DNA from: Ruminococcaceae bacterium UBA1036
GTDB taxonomy: Bacteria > Bacillota > Clostridia > Oscillospirales > Acutalibacteraceae
Assembly (NCBI GenBank): GCA_002316805.1
Contig: DCEF01000020.1
Coordinates: forward strand, 137,899-201,898
DNA length: 64,000 nucleotides
Reading direction: 5' to 3'
Part shown: piece after piece, positions 26,513 through 36,060 of the stretch
Position numbering within the stretch: position 1 is the stretch's first letter
Layout: the number at the start of each line of letters is the position of its first letter
Translations under genes and position numbers: made by a program
Notes under the pieces: generated by a model
The model's database searches: none
What the model was told of the DNA's origin: nothing
The model's input: only the letters and a program-made list of their open reading frames with translations

Positions 26513-28531
26513 CTAATATAAAATTTCTGCAAAGCTCTTGCGTATCCTGCTGACATTCTCTGTCCGCAGGGCCGATGCAAACCCTTCTTTTTCTATAAGG
26601 GCAGCGCTTATACAGCCCATTTTTTCAATAACTTCTGAGTTCTCCGTGCGGCGCGCCAACATTACAAGGAATGTGTCAACAGGCTCTTCTGCAAATCCGG
26701 CGCTCTCCATCATGATTTTCCCGTTAAGGCGGTAAATCCCGACAAACGGCCTCTCGATAAGGTCAGACCTCACATGCAGCAGCGCGACGCGGCTGTTTGG
26801 AACTACAACGCTCCCGATTTTCTCACGTTTTATAAGCAGGCGGCTTACCTCCCGCCAGTCTGAAACTATCTGTCTCCTACCAAGGTTTTGTGCAATGCGG
26901 TCAACTATATCCTCAAACGGTCCCTCGGGAATCGTCCTCACACTCAAAATTTCCAGCATATCTGAAATTATTTTGCTTTTATGGCCGCTCTCATTTTCTT
27001 TTGCCTGCGCCCGAAAGGTTTTGCTGCTGTTTTGCTTTCTTATCTTGTTTATGCGGCTTCTTATTTTTATCATGTTGTCCTCACTTAAAAACGGAGGGAC
27101 AACCATAATATTCTGCTGCTCTTTTCCTGCGCCGGGCTCGATATTGACGGTCGAAAGCACAAGATCATACTTTTTTTTGCTTGCATACCAGTCCCTCAAA
27201 GAGGCAATGCTGACTTCATCGTTTTCATGTAAAATGCTTCTGACTTTGCTGAGAAGTATTTGTGAGGCAAACAGCCCGTTAGGGCAGATTATGAGTATCG
27301 AAATACTGCCGGCTTTTTCTTCAAAGCCAGCACCTATTTCCATTGTTACAAAGCCAATCTCGTCTTCCGAAAGCCACAGGTTATAGCTGGAAAATGCAAG
27401 CCTGCAGGCTTTCTCTACTGCAGGGAACAGCTGGCTGTAATGCGTTTTAATCTGCTGCAGCGCCGGATTTTTAACCTGTATGCCCATCTCCATGCGGTAG
27501 ATGGCAAGGCTGAAATAATGCGCAATGCCTGAAGCAAGGCAGTGGTTTTCACTCATATCCATGCCAAGGCTCTTCTTTACACTGCGAAGGACTTCTTTTG
27601 CAAGGCCTGACGCCATGGCATCTATATCACTTTGTCCCTCACCATTTACAGAAATATATTTGCTCGGCAGATGAAGGATAATATACGCAATTTCACTTTT
27701 TATCACCGGCACACCACAGCCGCCAAAAAACTGCTTCAGTTTTTCTATAAAAACCGGGTTGCACAATGAAATGGCCTTTTCCGTGAATTTTTCAGGGAGT
27801 GACATTGGATGGCCTGCCATCGATTTTTTTACCGAAATCAAAGTGTAAAAAAGCATTATCATGTAAGGGATGTCGTCTATCTTCTTATCTGGAAGGAGGT
27901 TCACAACACCTTTGGAAATGCTTATGGCAAGGCTACCGAAAAGGGACTGAAAGAAAAAGTCGAGCACAGGGTCTTTCTTTGTTCCGTAAAGATAAGTGAG
28001 GAGCTCTTCTACAGGCTTATAGTTGTAGATAAGCGAAACGAAAACATTCCGTTTGTTCCACTCGGAACCATTTATGCATATCCCGCTGCGGCGGCCGCGG
28101 CTCAGCGTCAGGCTTTTACCTGCGAGCCACTCCTCGATGCTGTTCATATAAATGCTTACAGTGCCTTCGGTTATGTGCAGCTGGCAGCTGAAATAGGCCG
28201 ATTTGTACGGCTCGTCTGCGAGCAGCAGCTGTGCGGCAATAAATATGACGCGCTGCTTCGGAGTGAGCAAAAGGCGTTTCTGGATATTGCCTACCGCCGA
28301 AATCAGGTCGGCATATGCGTTTTCCGCGCCTTCAATCGTTACAGCGGAATTTTTGACGGAGAGCCTTATGCCCGATTTTTCCAGTATGCCGTTTATTGAA
28401 GAAATTTCGCGGAAAACAGTGCGTTCACTGATTTCCATCTGGCGCGCGAGCAAACTGATTTCAATTTTGTGCCCATTGGATTCAAGCAACATCCGTATTA
28501 AGAATTTTTGTCTGATTGAAAGCCCTTCCAT
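26513..28531 (-). CDS. mtlR: Mannitol operon activator, PRD-containing
   Basis: The 672-aa protein is a PTS-controlled transcription activator. An N-terminal HTH (EISLLARQMEISERTVFREI, about 22-41) is followed by a second winged helix region and two PRDs (about 170-400). An EIIB-like domain with Cys416 (IICPNGLFASQ) comes next, then an EIIA domain with His586 (VALLHVRSDL). In B. subtilis MtlR the EIIB-like Cys and PRD His residues sense mannitol transport and HPr, which is the likely scheme here. I start at 28531, where AGGAAG lies upstream; a TTG 33 nt earlier is less likely. It lies between mtlA and mtlF, as in Gram-positive mtl clusters. Confidence 0.9.
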   Translation of the reverse strand: MEGLSIRQKFLIRMLLESNGHKIEISLLARQMEISERTVFREISSINGILEKSGIRLSVKNSAVTIEGAENAYADLISAVGNIQKRLLLTPKQRVIFIAAQLLLADEPYKSAYFSCQLHITEGTVSIYMNSIEEWLAGKSLTLSRGRRSGICINGSEWNKRNVFVSLIYNYKPVEELLTYLYGTKKDPVLDFFFQSLFGSLAISISKGVVNLLPDKKIDDIPYMIMLFYTLISVKKSMAGHPMSLPEKFTEKAISLCNPVFIEKLKQFFGGCGVPVIKSEIAYIILHLPSKYISVNGEGQSDIDAMASGLAKEVLRSVKKSLGMDMSENHCLASGIAHYFSLAIYRMEMGIQVKNPALQQIKTHYSQLFPAVEKACRLAFSSYNLWLSEDEIGFVTMEIGAGFEEKAGSISILIICPNGLFASQILLSKVRSILHENDEVSIASLRDWYASKKKYDLVLSTVNIEPGAGKEQQNIMVVPPFLSEDNMIKIRSRINKIRKQNSSKTFRAQAKENESGHKSKIISDMLEILSVRTIPEGPFEDIVDRIAQNLGRRQIVSDWREVSRLLIKREKIGSVVVPNSRVALLHVRSDLIERPFVGIYRLNGKIMMESAGFAEEPVDTFLVMLARRTENSEVIEKMGCISAALIEKEGFASALRTENVSRIRKSFAEILY

Positions 28532-28610
28532 TAGATCACTTCCTGAATGCCACATATAAAGCAATTATTCCTGTTTGTATCGTGTGAAATATGCCAGGCA
28601 CAAACATAAA

Positions 28611-28658
28611 GGGCATAAAATAAGGGATTCCGGTACATGGAAAGCGCACCGAATCCCC
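28611..28658 (-). terminator. Probable attenuating terminator between mtlA and mtlR
   Basis: The stem GGGATTCGGT/ACCGGAATCCC (one bulge) ends on the minus strand in CTTATTTTATG. It lies directly after mtlA, so it would lower expression of the downstream genes relative to mtlA. Confidence 0.6.
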
Positions 28659-28667
28659 AAACAAGTT

Positions 28668-30158
28668 TTAATCAGGAGCTTTTCCCATTTGTGCTTTCAG
28701 CGATTCGATATACTGGTCATAAGGAGCGCTGTCGAGAAAGTTCTCAACTGTCACGATCTGCGCGTCTGGAACAACACTGTGGGCACGTTCGGCGAGGCTT
28801 TCCTGTGTAAACACTACCTCTGCCTCTTTCGGGATTTCGTTTACCGGTGCATGGTGAACTGTAATATTGAGCCCGGCATCCTCAAGCTTTTTCCTTAAGA
28901 TTGTCTCGCCCATTGCAGATGAACCCATGCCGGCATCGCACGCAAAGATTATCATCTTCGGCACAAAGTCTGCTGTTACTTTAGCAGCACCTGTTCCTTT
29001 TCTGCCTGCGGAAACATTGGAAGAAATACCGGCATTAGTCTTGCTTTCATTTTTCATCTGCATAACAGCGTTCTGTGCAGATTCAAAAGCGGCATCATTC
29101 TCTTCTTTCGCACTCACCCGTTTCAAAACTACAGAAGAAATGAGGAAAGAAACCACCGTGCCTACCGCTACGCCTGCAAGAACCGGAAGCAGCCCGCCTT
29201 TCGGGCACATTGCGATTTCAGCGATAATGCTTCCCGGAGAAGGAGATGCAACAAGCCCTGCGCCTGTGATGACAAACATAAAGTCAGCAGACATACCGCC
29301 GAAAATAACCGACAACAGAAGCGCCGGATGCATCATGACATATGGGAAGTAAATTTCATGGATACCGCCAAGAAACTCGATGATTACTGCGCCCGGAGCA
29401 GAACCTTTCGCATTGCCCTTGCCAAATATCCAGTATGCAAGGAGAACGCCAAGCCCAGGGCCTGGGTCTGTTTCAAGCAGGAAGAAAATCGACTTTCCGA
29501 ACTGTTTCACCTGCGCAATGCCTACCGGGTCGAAAATTCCGTGGTTAATGGCATTGTTGAGGAACAAAATCTTGCCAGGCTCAACGAGTGTTGCGAGAAG
29601 CGGCAGAAGGTTTGCTTTTGTAATCCACTGCGCCGCATTGCCGAGCGCAATCGTCATACCACTTACGGCAGGACCGATGGCAAGGAAGCCGAGTATTGAA
29701 AGTATGGCGCCGAGAATGCCTGCCGAAAACGTGTTTACAAGCATCTCGAAACCAGCTTTTACCTTGCCTTCAATAAGGCCGTCGAACTTCTTTATCAGGA
29801 AAGCACTCAGAGGCCCCATAATCATTGCGCCGAGGAACATCGTCACCGATGAACCTACAATAACGCCCATCGTAGCTATGGCTCCGACAACGCCTCCCCT
29901 TTTGCCATAAACCATAGTTCCACCTGTGTAGCCAATGAGCAGGGGTAACAGGTAAGTGATCATCGGCCCTGTAACTTTATTGAGGGTCGCATTTGGTATC
30001 CAGCCTGTTGGAATAAACAGAGCCGTCAAAAGGCCCCATGCAATGAATGCGCCAATATTCGGCATGACCATGCCGGCAAGGAAGCCGCCAAATTTTTGGA
30101 CTCCCGCCTTTGCCCCCATCTTTTTGGGAGCATTTTGTGTACTTTCTACAACTGCCAC
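28668..30158 (-). CDS. mtlA: PTS mannitol-specific EIICB permease
   Basis: The 496-aa membrane transporter brings in mannitol and phosphorylates it. The EIIC domain (about 1-340) has eight or more membrane segments, with [19 protein letters not shown] near 24-42, [16 protein letters not shown] and [15 protein letters not shown] (the GxxE sugar-binding motif, near 272-286). The EIIB domain has its phosphorylated Cys407 in [13 protein letters not shown]. There is no fused EIIA; mtlF supplies it. GTG at 30158 is chosen as start because GGAGGA lies 6 nt upstream; longer in-frame starts have no such site and overlap the promoter. First gene of the mtl operon. Confidence 0.93.
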   Translation of the reverse strand: MAVVESTQNAPKKMGAKAGVQKFGGFLAGMVMPNIGAFIAWGLLTALFIPTGWIPNATLNKVTGPMITYLLPLLIGYTGGTMVYGKRGGVVGAIATMGVIVGSSVTMFLGAMIMGPLSAFLIKKFDGLIEGKVKAGFEMLVNTFSAGILGAILSILGFLAIGPAVSGMTIALGNAAQWITKANLLPLLATLVEPGKILFLNNAINHGIFDPVGIAQVKQFGKSIFFLLETDPGPGLGVLLAYWIFGKGNAKGSAPGAVIIEFLGGIHEIYFPYVMMHPALLLSVIFGGMSADFMFVITGAGLVASPSPGSIIAEIAMCPKGGLLPVLAGVAVGTVVSFLISSVVLKRVSAKEENDAAFESAQNAVMQMKNESKTNAGISSNVSAGRKGTGAAKVTADFVPKMIIFACDAGMGSSAMGETILRKKLEDAGLNITVHHAPVNEIPKEAEVVFTQESLAERAHSVVPDAQIVTVENFLDSAPYDQYIESLKAQMGKAPD

Positions 30159-30213
30159 AAAAACTCCTCCTTCGCCCTTAAGTATATTGTGAAAAGCAGC
30201 AATTTGCAACTTC

Positions 30214-30242
30214 AATATAACATCCTGCGTTATTACTTGCAA
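30214..30242 (-). promoter_or_regulatory. SigA promoter of the mannitol operon
   Basis: On the minus strand TTGCAA (30237-30242) and TATATT (30214-30219) are separated by 17 nt, about 60 nt upstream of the mtlA start. Confidence 0.8.
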
Positions 30243-30258
30243 GAATATATACTTTGGG

Positions 30259-30283
30259 TTTGTCAGGTGAAGTTTATGACAAA
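30259..30283 (-). promoter_or_regulatory. Candidate MtlR operator
   Basis: A perfect inverted repeat TTTGTCA-N11-TGACAAA (30259-30265 and 30277-30283) lies 16 bp upstream of the mtlA -35. B. subtilis MtlR is reported to bind a TTGTCA-N9-TGCCAA site in a similar place, so this is the best operator candidate. The spacer differs by two bases. Confidence 0.6.
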
Positions 30284-30379
30284 TCAATCAAAATTATTCA
30301 ACAAGTGGCCTTATCTTGAGCTAATATGCTATTTTATAAAAATAGAATGACAAGGTCTTGCCATTTGGAACTATTTGAC

Positions 30380-30408
30380 TTGAAATTACCATAATGATAT
30401 TGTATTAT
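30380..30408 (+). promoter_or_regulatory. SigA promoter of glmS
   Basis: TTGAAA (30380-30385) and TATTAT (30403-30408) are 17 nt apart, and transcription should begin about 20 nt before the ribozyme cleavage site. Confidence 0.8.
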
Positions 30409-30437
30409 GTTTAAAGGCTTTCAGAAAAACGATCAAA

Positions 30438-30585
30438 GCGCCAGAGCCTGCCTTGAGAAGCAGGCTGACGAGGACAGGGTTTATCGAAAATTCGGCGGAT
30501 GCCCTGCGGTATTGCACTACCGGAAATGCTGGAAAAGCCAGGGAGCAATCCCTGAACAAATTCAGCAGGGTGCATGAAGGCCTTG
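30438..30585 (+). ncRNA. glmS ribozyme/riboswitch
   Basis: The core is unmistakable: AGCGCCAGA at the cleavage site (cut expected between A30437 and G30438), P2 formed by AGCCTGC/GCAGGCT, GACGAGG, GGGTTTATCGAAA, TTCGGCGGATGCCCT and the P3 arms CGGTA/TACCG. In the known system the RNA cleaves itself when glucosamine-6-phosphate binds, and the glmS message is then degraded, giving feedback control. It lies directly upstream of glmS. The 3' peripheral helices end near 30585. Confidence 0.95.
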
Positions 30586-30622
30586 TAAAATATTATTATA
30601 TTTTAGAAAGGCTGGCTTAATT

Positions 30623-32470
30623 ATGTGTGGAATTGTTGGTTACATTGGTGACGAAGACGCGCAGCCTGTGCTGCTTAACGGACTTAAACGGTTGGAGTAC
30701 CGCGGATATGACTCGGCAGGCATAGCAGTGCTCAACCGCAAAGGCAACATGGACCTTGCAAAGAGCAAGGGCCGCCTTATCAACCTGCAGAAAAAGCTGC
30801 AGTCTTCACCGCTTGAAGGCTGCATAGGCATTGGGCACACACGCTGGGCAACTCATGGGGCTCCTTCCGAGCTCAATTGCCACCCGCACACAAATGCGAA
30901 AAAGACGATAGCCGTCGTGCACAATGGCATAATTGAAAACTACATCTATCTTCGCGAGTGGCTCACTTCACGCGGCTATAAGTTCTATTCGGAGACCGAC
31001 ACCGAAGTTATCCCAAACTTAATCGACTATTACTATGAGCGCGAGGCAGAGCCTGAAAACAGGCTCCTCAACGCAGTTATGAAAGCAGTTGCGCGCCTTG
31101 ACGGCAGCTATGCACTCGGCATTGTTTCATCATGCGAGCCAGACAAAATCATCGCCGTCAGAAAAGACAGCCCTCTTGTCATAGGTGTTGGCAAAGATGA
31201 AAACTATATTGCTTCGGACGTCCCTGCCGTGCTTAACTACACAAGGGATTTTATCTACCTTGAAGACAAAAAGTTTGCAGTAATACAGAAAAATTCTGTC
31301 GAAGTCTATAACATGGACGGCGAAAAGGTTGATACGCCGGTAAAACATGTTACATGGGATGCGAATGCAGCGGAAAAGGGCGGCTATGAGCACTTCATGC
31401 TTAAGGAAATCTGCGAGCAGCCCGCCGCAATCAAAGCAACCATGACTTCCCGCGTGATGAAAGGCAAGCCCATACAGCTTGACGGCATTGACCTCTCTGA
31501 AGATGAAGTCCGGAATATTGAGCACATTTATATTGTTGCATGCGGCACAGCCTATCACGCAGGCATTGTGGGAAAATATGTAATTGAAAAGCTGGCGCGG
31601 ATTCCTGTGGAAGTCGACATTGCTTCCGAATTCCGTTACAGGGATCCGATAATGAATAAAAAGACACTGCTTATTGTCGTCAGCCAGTCAGGTGAAACGG
31701 CTGACACGCTTGCGGCGCTGCGCGAAGCGAAAAAGCAGGGTGTCAGGGTCCTTGCCATAACAAATGTTGTTGGCAGCTCCGTCGCGAGGGAAGCAGATGA
31801 CGTCCTTTACACATGGGCCGGCCCCGAAATAGCCGTAGCTTCAACAAAAGCATATACAACACAGCTCATCACCATGTATATCCTTGCCCTCTACTTTGCC
31901 AAAGCACGCTGCACAATGACAGACGAGGAGATTGAGGCTGTTAAGAGCGACATGCTCACGCTGCCAGATAAGGCGGCGGAAGTCCTCAAAAACCGCGAAG
32001 TCCTTCAAAAATTTGCTTCAAATAACTATGCCCAGAAAGATATGTTTTTCCTTGGCCGTGGCATAGATTACGCCGTTGCGATGGAGGGCGCTCTCAAGCT
32101 TAAAGAGATTTCGTATATCCATGCTGAGGCATACGCTGGCGGTGAACTCAAGCACGGCACCATAGCGCTTATTGAGAACGGAACTGTCATCATCGCGCTC
32201 GCCACACAGAAAAATCTGTACGAAAAGATGGTCAGCAATATCCGTGAAGTCACAACAAGGGGCGCAAAAGTGTTTGCCCTTACGACCGAAGGCAACAAGG
32301 GCATAGAGGATTTAGCTGAAACAGCTTTTTACATTCCAAAAGTGCAGGATATCCTCGAGCCTGTGCTTGCCGTTATCCCCATGCAGCTTTTGGCATACTA
32401 TACAGCCGTGCGCAAGGGATGCGATGTTGATAAACCGAGAAACCTTGCAAAATCGGTTACAGTAGAATAA
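30623..32470 (+). CDS. glmS: Glutamine-fructose-6-phosphate aminotransferase
   Basis: The 615-aa enzyme makes glucosamine-6-phosphate from fructose-6-phosphate and glutamine, committing sugar to peptidoglycan precursors. The N terminus MCGIVGYIG exposes the nucleophile Cys2 after Met removal; GHTRWATHG (about 71-79) and EYRGYDSAG (about 26-34) complete the glutaminase domain (about 1-240). Two SIS isomerase domains follow, with SQSGETADTLAAL (about 355-367), and the conserved C terminus PRNLAKSVTVE is intact. GAAAGG lies upstream of the ATG. The gene has its own promoter, ribozyme and terminator. Confidence 0.97.
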   Translation: MCGIVGYIGDEDAQPVLLNGLKRLEYRGYDSAGIAVLNRKGNMDLAKSKGRLINLQKKLQSSPLEGCIGIGHTRWATHGAPSELNCHPHTNAKKTIAVVHNGIIENYIYLREWLTSRGYKFYSETDTEVIPNLIDYYYEREAEPENRLLNAVMKAVARLDGSYALGIVSSCEPDKIIAVRKDSPLVIGVGKDENYIASDVPAVLNYTRDFIYLEDKKFAVIQKNSVEVYNMDGEKVDTPVKHVTWDANAAEKGGYEHFMLKEICEQPAAIKATMTSRVMKGKPIQLDGIDLSEDEVRNIEHIYIVACGTAYHAGIVGKYVIEKLARIPVEVDIASEFRYRDPIMNKKTLLIVVSQSGETADTLAALREAKKQGVRVLAITNVVGSSVAREADDVLYTWAGPEIAVASTKAYTTQLITMYILALYFAKARCTMTDEEIEAVKSDMLTLPDKAAEVLKNREVLQKFASNNYAQKDMFFLGRGIDYAVAMEGALKLKEISYIHAEAYAGGELKHGTIALIENGTVIIALATQKNLYEKMVSNIREVTTRGAKVFALTTEGNKGIEDLAETAFYIPKVQDILEPVLAVIPMQLLAYYTAVRKGCDVDKPRNLAKSVTVE

Positions 32471-32481
32471 ATCATGGCAGC

Positions 32482-32524
32482 AAGACGTCCGCAGCGAATT
32501 TTTCGCTGCGGACGTCTTTTTATA
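32482..32524 (+). terminator. Terminator of glmS
   Basis: A perfect 17-bp stem (32482-32498 with 32502-32518) is followed by a T tract, 12 nt after the stop. Confidence 0.92.
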
Positions 32525-32588
32525 TTCTTAATCATTCATTTGGCTGTGTGGTATAATACCGGCGGAAATTATGCTGTGCATAGCGGCT

Positions 32589-34877
32589 TCACGAAACAGC
32601 AAACCAGCGGAAACGGCCAAAATGCCTACGGCATGTGTCAGGCAGTGAACGGTAAAAGCAGATGAAATCACTGCGTTCGCTTTCCGTAACAGCATGCCCT
32701 CCATAGCGCACGCTGCAGTATATCTCTGTTACCCTGTTAAAGCTTACGGGGCTAAAAAGTATTTTCCTGCGCACTTTGGCAGCCAACTCATTGGGAGTGC
32801 CTGAAGGCGGCGTCTTAATACCAAGCTTTGAAAATACACGTGCAAAGTACTGATAAAGTGTAAGCACCATCTTCCTGCTGTCACCGTGCCTTAAGAGCGC
32901 AAACCAGATAGCGCGGTATGCCGACTTACCAAAATACACAGTCGCGGCAATGGCAATGGCTGCTGCTGCTGCACGCAGGAATGAGAAAAGCATGCCATAA
33001 GCGTTTTCTGCCTTACCGCCGGAATGTGAAGCGGACGATGCTGAAAGCGAAGATGACGGAGAAGCGCCAGGCTTTGATGGAACTGACGACTTCCTCTCCG
33101 GGGCAGACGAGGCAGATGAGGGCGGCGCACCGCTTTCCGTATCAAGCAAAGCGGCCGGCCTCGGCAGTGATGTGCCCGGCGTCGGGTCCGCCGTAACAAA
33201 GCCACATTTCGGTGAATAGTACTCCACCCAAGCATGAGCCTGCGCATTCGTTATTTCATAAATATTCTCAGCATTAGAAGTCTTCGCCGAAGGCACGGCA
33301 TAGCCTTCAACATACCTTGCGGGCACGCCGCTCGCCCTTAAAAGCAGCACCATTGCCGTGGCAAAATGCTGGCAGTATCCCCTGTGGGAATCAAACAGAA
33401 AATATTCGGCGAAGTCCTGCCCCGCCCATGGCTGCGGCGGAGAAAGCGTATAAGTGCAGTTTTTCTTCAGCCATGCAGAAATTGCGGCAGTTTTCTGCTC
33501 TTCACCTGCAATGCCATTCGTGATATTCTTTGCAAGTGCCGCCACCCGTGGCGTAATGCCGTCATTAGAACCATACAGCACTTTAGCCGCATTGCTCTGA
33601 TTCTGCAGCTCCTGACGCATGTCTGTTTCTGCTAAATCAAAAGCTCCGCTTTTGGTGTTTGGCATAAAATACCCGAATGAATATTCCGTGCCCTCGGTGA
33701 CCGGGGCTGAAAGCTCCACGCATGGGTATGACTGCCTGATTTTCAATTTTGGGGACGAAGTGTAAAACCAATGCTCCGGCAAAAACAGATATTTCTGGTC
33801 CTCCGTAAGCGTTGTTACTTTCATTTGGTACATCCGCACTGGGAAATCCGTCCTGTTTAAGTCACTCGCCTGGAGCGAGCTGCGCCCAAGCACATTTACT
33901 TCATAATAAGTTATTGCTTTCGAATAGCACTGTGAAAAAGTACCTATTTCCGCAGTATTGGCATCCGAGTACCTGCTTCCATTTACGCCTGCCTGCCACG
34001 ACCTGCCGGTATAGCTGCAGTAAACGCGGCCACGCAGGTATATTGGGCCGTTTGACTTCACTTCAAGGACCGGCGTATTGTCGACCGACATTTTCCTTCC
34101 GATGACATAGTCTTTATCATAATCCGAAAAGCCGCTTGTTGTGAGCACCGACTTCCGGCATTGTGCTAATATCCCTGGAATATCGATTTTATTCCGGTCA
34201 CCAAATGTGCTGTGCAGGCCACTGTACGCGAACTGCGAACAAATAAGGACACCGGTTACTGCCGCGGCAGCCATGGCAGTGGAGCGAAGCGATGTTTTAG
34301 CGTCTGCCGGCTTTCCGCAGGCAGGGAATATCATATCCGCCCGCAAAAGCATTACAGCGGAGCAGCCCGTCATAATTGCCAGCGCCAGCGTGCTTACATG
34401 GTAGCCCATCATAAACAACACGCATGGAAACACCATATTTACAGCCCAAAAAAGTGCCGACGCCAAACGCCGCCTGCCGCAGAGAAATGCAGCAATGGCA
34501 AAAATGCCCGCTACTGCAGGCATTGACTGTAAAGAGCTTAAAAAGCGCACAAACGACTGCACAGGGTCCTGGAGTATGAGTAATAATGACGCGCGCAGGC
34601 CGTTTTCCGGCTGTACAAGAAGGCCATAGAAAATAAGAAGCAGTATGCCGCATGCCGCTGTTTTCTCCATTTTTCGGAAAAAGCATGGCAGTAACAGCAC
34701 GGCGGCACAGCAAACAACCATAGGGATAATCTGGTGCTTAAGCAATTCCGCAGATGAAATCGAAAGCAGCAGATTATATGCCGCTGAGCAGCCCGCCGCA
34801 ATATCAATTATATATCCGGCAGCCCTATTGCCTACAGAATAACCATCCATCTTCTTCGCCTGCCGTTTTTTATTCAT
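32589..34877 (-). CDS. Membrane-bound transglutaminase-like protein (TgpA/DUF3488 type)
   Basis: The 762-aa protein has about six N-terminal membrane helices (about 20-220), a large extracytoplasmic part, a further helix near 650-670 and a cytoplasmic tail. The transglutaminase-like core shows GYCQHFATAMVLLLRASG with the catalytic Cys near 501, NAQAHAWVEYY with the His near 550 and TADPTPG with the Asp near 562, so the triad is intact. A Pro/Ser-rich linker follows (about 575-640). Together with MoxR and DUF58 it forms the conserved three-gene set seen across bacteria; the substrate is unknown, probably a cell-surface protein or peptide. The ATG overlaps the DUF58 stop by 8 nt and has only a weak AGG ribosome-binding site, so translation is probably coupled. 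Confidence 0.85.
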   Translation of the reverse strand: MNKKRQAKKMDGYSVGNRAAGYIIDIAAGCSAAYNLLLSISSAELLKHQIIPMVVCCAAVLLLPCFFRKMEKTAACGILLLIFYGLLVQPENGLRASLLLILQDPVQSFVRFLSSLQSMPAVAGIFAIAAFLCGRRRLASALFWAVNMVFPCVLFMMGYHVSTLALAIMTGCSAVMLLRADMIFPACGKPADAKTSLRSTAMAAAAVTGVLICSQFAYSGLHSTFGDRNKIDIPGILAQCRKSVLTTSGFSDYDKDYVIGRKMSVDNTPVLEVKSNGPIYLRGRVYCSYTGRSWQAGVNGSRYSDANTAEIGTFSQCYSKAITYYEVNVLGRSSLQASDLNRTDFPVRMYQMKVTTLTEDQKYLFLPEHWFYTSSPKLKIRQSYPCVELSAPVTEGTEYSFGYFMPNTKSGAFDLAETDMRQELQNQSNAAKVLYGSNDGITPRVAALAKNITNGIAGEEQKTAAISAWLKKNCTYTLSPPQPWAGQDFAEYFLFDSHRGYCQHFATAMVLLLRASGVPARYVEGYAVPSAKTSNAENIYEITNAQAHAWVEYYSPKCGFVTADPTPGTSLPRPAALLDTESGAPPSSASSAPERKSSVPSKPGASPSSSLSASSASHSGGKAENAYGMLFSFLRAAAAAIAIAATVYFGKSAYRAIWFALLRHGDSRKMVLTLYQYFARVFSKLGIKTPPSGTPNELAAKVRRKILFSPVSFNRVTEIYCSVRYGGHAVTESERSDFICFYRSLPDTCRRHFGRFRWFAVS

Positions 34878-36060
34878 TTGCTGCCTGAAGCCGGTCAGCC
34901 ATCACGGCTGGTTTTGCCGCTGTCACTGACAAAAACCTTATGCCGTCCTTTTTCAGCTTTGCTGAAAAGCGGGCTTCATCTTTGCTGTTCCCTTCACCAG
35001 GCGAAACATAACAGTATGTCACATCCACTCTTTTTTCTGCGGAAAACGCCAGCATGCGCGCAAGCCGTTCATCAAGGCGCGCAGTAACTACCGATATGCA
35101 GTTTTCGGATTCGGAAGCTATTTTGTCAAGCCCGCTTTTCTCTATGCCTGCAACGGCAAGAGACACGGCAGCACCCGGAATTTCTTCTTCGGAGTGTATC
35201 CGCCCTGCGCACAGCTCTTTTCCACCACACGAAATCAGGCGTACAGACCTTCCTTCTTTCACATGGCATGCAGTCTCAAAAAAAGCCATCTCACAGAGCG
35301 CGTCATGCAGGCACAGAGCTTTTTCAGCCTCTGCCGGAATCCGGCGAAAGTCAACCGCCACTGTTGAGCGGCTTTCGGCCGTTCCCTCACAAAGGCGCGT
35401 CATGATTTTCAGGCTGTGCGCCGAAAGCTTCCAGTGTATGCTTTTCATAGGGTCGCCCTGCACATATTCGCGCACACCGTTATAAGAGTTTTCCTCTTCT
35501 TTTACGCTGCTTTTTGCGTAGCCGCATCCAGTACGGCCCGCTCCCGATAAATACCTTTCGTTTTTTCCGTACATCATGGAGGGCACAACTGTGCCTTCCG
35601 CGGCTGGCTCAATGTTGAGGCGCACGCCGAAAAGTCCCAGCGGCCCGTAAACGACAGCTTTTTTCACCTTCGCTTTGTATGAACCGATATGCCCAGGCGT
35701 AAATGAAAATTTAAGTGTGCCGCGCGATTTTGGCGCAATGCTGAGGCGCGCTTTTTTTTTAACCGGCACAAATCCTTCCGGCCCTGAAACACAGAGGCTT
35801 ACCTGAAGGCGGCATGCAACAAAAAGCCCGCTATTGTCGAAAACACACGAAAATGACATTGTTTCGCCATGTGCGTACTCATGCAAAGCCGGCAGCGGAG
35901 CGCCGCCGCTCAGGTTCCTTCGGGCACACAGTGTGCAGGCCACATCTATCGGGATCAGCAAAATGAGGAACAAAACGGGCAGGTACCCGAAGCGGTTGTT
36001 CATCAGGTACGCTTCCACCACCGAAAGCGCAAACAGGAAAAAATAAGTCAGCTTGTTCAT
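34870..36060 (-). CDS. DUF58 domain protein
   Basis: The 396-aa protein has two N-terminal membrane helices (about 5-50), a beta-rich region (about 65-170), then the DUF58 motif YVQGDPMKSIHWKLSAHS (about 222-239) and a von Willebrand A-like C-terminal part. DUF58 proteins are consistently encoded beside MoxR ATPases and transglutaminases, as here, and are thought to work with MoxR in maturation or assembly of a surface complex; the mechanism is not settled. It overlaps moxR by 4 nt (ATGA) and the transglutaminase gene by 8 nt. Confidence 0.85.
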   Translation of the reverse strand: MNKLTYFFLFALSVVEAYLMNNRFGYLPVLFLILLIPIDVACTLCARRNLSGGAPLPALHEYAHGETMSFSCVFDNSGLFVACRLQVSLCVSGPEGFVPVKKKARLSIAPKSRGTLKFSFTPGHIGSYKAKVKKAVVYGPLGLFGVRLNIEPAAEGTVVPSMMYGKNERYLSGAGRTGCGYAKSSVKEEENSYNGVREYVQGDPMKSIHWKLSAHSLKIMTRLCEGTAESRSTVAVDFRRIPAEAEKALCLHDALCEMAFFETACHVKEGRSVRLISCGGKELCAGRIHSEEEIPGAAVSLAVAGIEKSGLDKIASESENCISVVTARLDERLARMLAFSAEKRVDVTYCYVSPGEGNSKDEARFSAKLKKDGIRFLSVTAAKPAVMADRLQAANE

